From positions 4,600,501 to 4,664,500 of the forward strand of contig NC_059564.1 of assembly GCF_905220415.1 (NCBI RefSeq): a stretch of 64,000 nucleotides of DNA. Direction: 5' to 3'. Source of the DNA: Colias croceus (Eukaryota > Arthropoda > Insecta > Lepidoptera > Pieridae). Positions 59,187-64,000 of this stretch are shown here, one piece after another. The first letter of the stretch is position 1. Each line of letters opens with the position of its first letter. Both the position numbers and the translations under genes were made by a program. The notes under the pieces were generated by a model. That model searched no databases. It was given only the letters and a program-made list of their open reading frames with translations, and was not told the DNA's origin.

Positions 59187-62100
59187 AACACGCAGTAGCA
59201 TCATGTTCCTCCTCAATATGTTTCTTGAATTCTAGCTTCGAACTGGACTCGAACCCGCACGCTCCACACACGAGAACATCAGCCGCTTCCACTTCTGCGC
59301 TACTGAGGTATACTTTGTTACCGAATATCACGTAATCTGTAAGAAAATGATAAAAAATAATATTAAATATATTAAATGTTTATACACTTGTAAGTATAAA
59401 CATTTAATATAATGAAAAAAAATATTTTTGAAGTGAATAAAAAAAAATGCATGGTCGCGTCATGGGAATACCGTCACGTCATGGTATAGGCGACGATTTT
59501 GATCTTTGAATCTTGCCAAAAAAGTTTCACTTCTGACTTGTGTGCACACACGCTGTTTTTTGTATATGTGTCGCAGTCAATTAGTTCAGACGTTTATTAA
59601 ATTGTTTTTAATATCAGAAACTATGATATATAAAAAAGCTAGATACGTTACCCGCTCTCTATTTTGGCAAGAAAAAACTCAGGTAAGTGCCCGAGTTTCA
59701 CTTAGTCACGCACCATTCAGCGTCGTGGCTGGACGTTCTTTTTGTATTTTAATCGTCAGTTGTTATTACGAAGTACATGAGTGAGACATGTATTATGTCT
59801 CGTGCGTGAGAGTGAAAGAGAGAACAACTGTATTGGTGATAATGCGTTAGTAAGTAGGTATGTATTAATTACGCTGTTTTTAGTGCAATGATGTTGGCGT
59901 ATGCCGCGTCTACTAGTATAATAGGTCATTGATCAGAAATGATAAAACATATAGCCAGATGGTATTCTATAACAATTTATAGTTATTGCCATATTTCATA
60001 CATTCCTGGGTATTATCTATACTAATATTATAAAGCTGAAGAGTTTGTTTGTATGTTTGAACGCGCTAATCTAAGGAACTAGTGGTCCGATTTGAAAAGT
60101 TCTTTCGGTGTTAGAAAGCCCATTTATCGAGGAAGGTTATAGGCTTTATATCATCACGCTAGGAACAACAGGGGTGGAGCCACGGGGGTGAAACCGCGCG
60201 GAGCAGCTAGTATAAAATACCTGAATTACACAGTTTACCGGTAACATACAGATTTAATGAAATTAATAACAAAAATGTACCTTGATCATCCTTTTTCTTA
60301 TTCTTATGGTGCTCCTCCAACATGTGTTTTGATAACTGTAACAATATAATATGATACATTAACATGATGTTATAATTATTTTTAAGCCATTGCATAGCTT
60401 CTATCGCGGGCCTTGAGCGCGGGGACCGAATCGAGAAATTCCGTAACGAAAAAACCTCACGCTCCCCACGGGGACGGGCGGAGGTGTGGCTTGAAGGCAT
60501 AGCGCAATAGCGCAACCGCCCCAGTCCCCGAGTGACACACGGCGTTTTTTTAACAGTAAACCAAATCGACTGGAAATTTCAGAAGTAGACTATATTTAAA
60601 TACGACAACACTATAATCAATCGGTTTAATTTCCATCAATTATTTAAATCTGCCTGTATCGGCCCCTGTAAATAATTAAATCTGCCTGTATCTGCCCCTG
60701 TAAATAATTAAATCTGCCTGTATTTGCCCCTGTAAATAATTAAATCTGCCTCTATTTGCCCCTGTAAATAATTAAATCTGCCTCTATTTGCCCCTGTAAA
60801 TAATTAAATCTGCCTGTATCTGCCCCTGTAAATAATTAAATCTGCCTGTATCTGCCCCTGTAAATAATTAAATCTGCCTGTATCTGCCCCTGTAAATAAT
60901 TAAATCTGCCTCTATTTGCCCCTGTAAATAATTAAATCTGCCTGTATCTGCCCCTGTAAATAATTAAATCTGCCGCTATTTGCCCCTGAAAATAATTAAA
61001 TCTGCCTGTATCTGCCCCTGTAAATAATTAAATCTGCCTGTATTTGCCCCTGTAAATAATTAAATCTGCCTGTATCTGCCCCTGTAAATAATTAAATCTG
61101 CCTGTATCTGCCCCTGTAAATAATTAAATCTGCCTGTATTTGCCCCTGTAAATAATTAAATCTGCCTCTATTTGCCCCTGTAAATAATTAAATCTGCCTC
61201 TATTTGCCCCTGTAAATAATTAAATCTGCCTCTATTTGCCCCTGTAAATAATTAAATCTGCCTCTATTTGCCCCTGTAAATAATTAAATCTGCCTCTATT
61301 TGCCCCTGTAAATAATTAAATCTGCCTGTATCTGCCCCTGTAAATAATTAAATCTGCCGCTATTTGCCCCTGAAAATAATTAAATCTGCCTGTATTTGCC
61401 CCTGTAAATAATTAAATCTGCCTGTATCTGCCCCTGTAAATAATTAAATCCGCCTGTATTTGCCCCTGTAAATAATTAAATCTGCCTCTATTTGCCCCTG
61501 TAAATAATTAAATCTGCCTGTATTTGCCCCTGTAAATAATTAAATCTGCCTGTATCTGCCCCTGTAAATAATTAAATCTGCCTGTATCTGCCCCTGTAAA
61601 TAATTAAATCTGCCTGTATCTGCCCCTGTAAATAATTAAATCTGCCTGTATTTGCCCCTGTAAATAATTAAATCTGCCTCTATTTGCCCCTGTAAATAAT
61701 TAAATCTGCCTCTATTTGCCCCTGTAAATAATTAAATCTGCCTGTATTTGCCCCTGTAAATAATTAAATCTGCCTGTATCTGCCCCTGTAAATAATTAAA
61801 TCTGCCTGTATCTGCCCCTGTAAATAATTAAATCTGCCTGTATCTGCCCCTGTAAATAATTAAATCTGCCTGTATTTGCCCCTGTAAATAATTAAATCTG
61901 CCTCTATTTGCCCCTGTAAATAATTAAATCTGCCTGTATTTGCCCCTGTAAATAATTAAATCTGCCTGTATCTGCCCCTGTAAATAATTAAATCTGCCGC
62001 TATTTGCCCCTGAAAATAATTAAATCTGCCTGTATTTGCCCCTGTAAATAATTAAATCTGCCTGTATCTGCCCCTGTAAATAATTAAATCTGCCTGTATT

Positions 62101-62667
62101 TGCCCCTGTAAATAATTAAATCTGCCTCTATTTGCCCCTGTAAATAATTAAATCTGCCTGTATTTGCCCCTGTTAATAATTAAATCTGCCTGTATCTGCC
62201 CCTGTAAATAATTAAATCTGCCTGTATCTGCCCCTGTAAATAATTAAATCTGCCTGTATCTGCCCCTGTAAATAATTAAATCTGCCTCTATTTGCCCCTG
62301 TAAATAATTAAATCTGCCTGTATCTGCCCCTGTAAATAATTAAATCTGCCTCTATTTGCCCCTGTAAATAATTAAATCTGCCTGTATCTGCCCCTGTAAA
62401 TAATTAAATCTGCCTGTATTTGCCCCTGTAAATAATTAAATCTGCCTGTATCTGCCCCTGTAAATAATTAAATATGCCTGTATCTGCCCCTGTAAATAAT
62501 TAAATCTGCCTCTATTTGCCCATATAAATAGCTCAATCTGCCCCAATTAGCCCATAACTTGCCTGCAGATGCGTGTTGCCCCTGAACGGGCAGCGCGGGC
62601 ACTGTAGCGCGATGCTGCCCGACCTGCCCCCGGCCTTCCACTTGCCCCCGCCCGTGTGTTCTGCTGC
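59185..62667 (-). CDS. C2H2 zinc-finger protein, C-terminal three exons (5' end outside window)
   Basis: Exons 62667-62563, 60335-60281 and 59336-59185 join in frame to give about 104 C-terminal residues. Finger 1 is split by an intron: C-P-R-C-P-F-R-G-N-T-H-L-Q joined to L-S-K-H-M-L-E-E-H, a C-x2-C-x12-H-x4-H finger. Finger 2 is V-C-G-A-C-G-F-E-S-S-S-K-L and E-F-K-K-H-I-E-E-E-H, with the same spacing. A basic K-N-K-K-K linker and the D-Y-V-I-F-G-N-K-V-Y-L segment lie between. Such fingers bind DNA, so a nuclear regulatory role is likely but unspecified. The donor after the first exon here is GC (CTGCAG/GCAAGT), not GT. That intron carries the 32-bp minisatellite. I found no upstream exon between 62668 and 64000. 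Confidence 0.8.
59430..59555 (+). mobile_element. Short TIR element, family F
   Basis: Lies about 95 bp upstream of the terminal zinc-finger exon acceptor; right half well preserved (GCCAAAAAAGTTTCACTTC). Confidence 0.55.
60016..60210 (+). mobile_element. Lep1-type Helitron, family A
   Basis: Complete copy with TC and CTAG ends in the last zinc-finger intron. Confidence 0.75.
60384..60550 (+). mobile_element. GC-rich element, family G
   Basis: Third copy of the element at 30804 and 48616, in the zinc-finger gene intron about 50 bp upstream of an exon acceptor. Confidence 0.6.
60649..62554 (-). repeat. 32-bp minisatellite, about 58 units, in a zinc-finger intron
   Basis: Unit (plus strand) TCTGCCTGTATCTGCCCCTG then TAAATAATTAAA. 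The register of 32 bp holds without any indel from 60649 to 62520. Four unit types differ at two or three sites: GTATCTG, GTATTTG, CTATTTG, and CGCTATTTG with CCCTGAAAAT. The right edge decays into two diverged units (62521-62554) next to the exon donor, which looks like the array's origin. On the minus strand each unit contains TTAATTATTTACAG, a good splice acceptor with an upstream AT/pyrimidine tract. Confidence 0.95.
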
Positions 62668-62710
62668 CTGCAAATGTAAAACAATAAGTAACTATTATCT
62701 TATTTTTTTA

Positions 62711-62931
62711 CTAGATTTCCGCCCGCGGCTTCGCCCGCGTTTGCAAAGGAAAACCCGCATAGTTCCCGTTTCTGTGGGATTTCCGGGATAAAACCTATCC
62801 TATGTGTTAATCCAAGTTACCCTCTATATGTGTGCTAAATTTCATTCAAATCCATTCAGTAGTTTTTACGTGAAAGAGTAACAAACATCCATAAATCCAT
62901 ACAAACTTTCGCCTTTATAATAGTAGTAGGA
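62711..62931 (-). mobile_element. Helitron-like element, family B
   Basis: CTAGATTTCCGCCCGCGG at the left, AGTAGTAGGA at the right. Confidence 0.65.
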
Positions 62932-63249
62932 TTTTTTTATTTCTCAATCCTTTATTGCACTTAAGAGTCCGGCGGAGGCCGCTGCCAACTGCAATTCGAA
63001 GTGAAGGCAAAATACGCTCGAATATTGTTGTCTCTGTTGCACAATTCCCGCCGAAGCCGCGCGTGAATTTGTGTGAATAGTGTGTAGTTGTGTGAGTGTA
63101 CCATTCATTCATATTGACAAACGCATTTCTTTTTATTTAGGAATAAAATGTTTCTTATTTACTTTATTTTTGCAGCAAACTTTGGGCAATCGTAAGTGTA
63201 TGTGCAGAATAGCAATGCGTTTTAAGGAAATTTCTCTACAACACTTATA
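62932..63249. other. Short unassigned stretch
   Basis: Contains a GC-richer 62960-63080 block (GAGTCCGGCGGAGGCC, CCGCCGAAGCCGCGCG) near TTTATTGCAC, perhaps a retroposon 3' end. No exon recognised. Confidence 0.4.
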
Positions 63250-63470
63250 TCCTACTAGTAATATTATAAATGCGAAAGTTTGTATGGATGTATGGATGTT
63301 TGTTACTCTTTCACGTAAAAACTACTGAACCGATTACAATGAAATTTAGCACACATAAAGAGGGTAACTTAGATTAACACATAGGATTTTTATCCCGAAA
63401 ATCCCACGGGAACGGGAACTATGCGGGTTTTCCTTTGCAAACGCGGGCGAAGCCGCGGGCGAAAATCTAG
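63250..63470 (+). mobile_element. Helitron-like element, family B
   Basis: Full-length copy; ends GGGCGAAAATCTAG. Confidence 0.7.
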
Positions 63471-63587
63471 TCTTCAATAATATCTCAACATCTAGGCTTT
63501 GTAGAAAAAAATGTAGCTGTAAAAATCAGGGTACATTTTTTTCGCAAATATAATCTATATCTACTCTATACATATATAATAAAAAAA

Positions 63588-64000
63588 TCTGTAGAAGGGT
63601 CAATTCTGTACATTGAAAATATCGAAAAAGTAAATAGCAGGGGGTGTTACTGGATCGATACCAAACCCAAATATGTGATTAAAAAAATTTTTGTCTGTCC
63701 GTCTGTCTGTATGCTGACATCACGTGAAAACTAACAGTTCGATTTCGATGAAACTTGGCATAATAATTATACTTTATTATCCTGGGCATACAATATATAC
63801 TTTTAGATACTTTTTATCCTGGAATAACACGTGGAAAAAAATAATCTTAATTTTTCAGTTTTATCCATAGACGTTGTTCTGTAGAACCGCGAACACACGT
63901 TGCGTTACCCGCAGTGGATTCTTTTTTTTTATAAGATGTCATTGTCAGAGTAACTCAAAATGGAGAAATAAACCATCCACGCGAAGACCGACATCCGCGC
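63588..64000 (+). mobile_element. Helitron-like element, family C, cut by the window end
   Basis: Starts TCTGTAGAAGGGTCAATTC and contains the long-subtype segment seen at 30455-30770. The 3' end lies beyond the window. Confidence 0.6.

Noticed and set aside
62573..62791. Plus-strand frame opposite the zinc-finger exon
   Set aside because: The minus strand gives a perfect C2H2 half-finger with consistent splice phases. The plus frame then runs into a Helitron.
63080..63328. 82-aa plus frame near the right edge
   Set aside because: Includes family B Helitron sequence and has no recognisable domain.

Overview
The window is AT-rich insect chromosomal DNA, almost certainly from a moth or butterfly. 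The evidence is a neuropeptide F precursor matching the lepidopteran NPF2 type, dozens of short Helitron remnants of the lepidopteran Lep1 kind (5' TC, 3' CTAG, inserted between A and T), tRNA-derived SINEs, and LINE tails with lepidopteran features. No bacterial or organellar features are present. I worked by eye: intron-exon structures come from open frames, splice sites, phase agreement and protein family resemblance, and no searches were run.

Layout. 1-17.3 kb (+ strand): a two-coding-exon neuropeptide F gene at 16292-17236, possibly with a non-coding first exon near 200-269 and a 16-kb intron full of transposon debris, including two pogo-like DNA elements (3213-5059 and 7934-9661). 18.9-32.6 kb (- strand): a complete 8-exon, 426-residue ortholog of BAP55/ACTL6A, the actin-related subunit of SWI/SNF (BAF) chromatin remodelers. 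An 8-bp-TSD hAT-like element (32759-34683) sits about 160 bp upstream of its start codon. 36.5-41.4 kb: a nearly intact DIRS-type tyrosine-recombinase retrotransposon with inverted terminal repeats and an internal complementary region. 41.2-47.8 kb: a 3.27-kb tandem duplication whose breakpoint lies in the DIRS terminal repeat. 47.9-51.2 kb (- strand): a five-coding-exon gene for an unrecognised 278-residue acidic protein. 56.5-57.2 kb: a 5'-truncated LINE. 59.2-62.7 kb (- strand): the last three coding exons of a C2H2 zinc-finger gene, one intron of which is filled by about 58 copies of a 32-bp minisatellite.

Most striking observation. In the last intron of Bap55, the 3' 74 bp of exon 7 (the piece encoding the actin-family segment ending A-W-I-G) has been amplified into 25 further tandem copies at 20605-24687. 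Each copy keeps a splice acceptor (TAG) and donor (GTGAGT), and neighbours are separated by pure 7-bp (CACAGCA)n spacers. All 25 start-to-start distances equal 74 plus a multiple of 7. A further identical copy lies inverted in the preceding intron (26362-26435) inside a TG-rich array, so exon 7 is bracketed by long complementary sequence in its own pre-mRNA. One 74-nt copy would shift the reading frame and three would preserve it, so the array is either a field of decoy exons that the splicing machinery must ignore or a source of transcript diversity.

The three - strand genes share a theme: introns loaded with repeats that themselves carry splice-like signals. I see no functional linkage between the genes.
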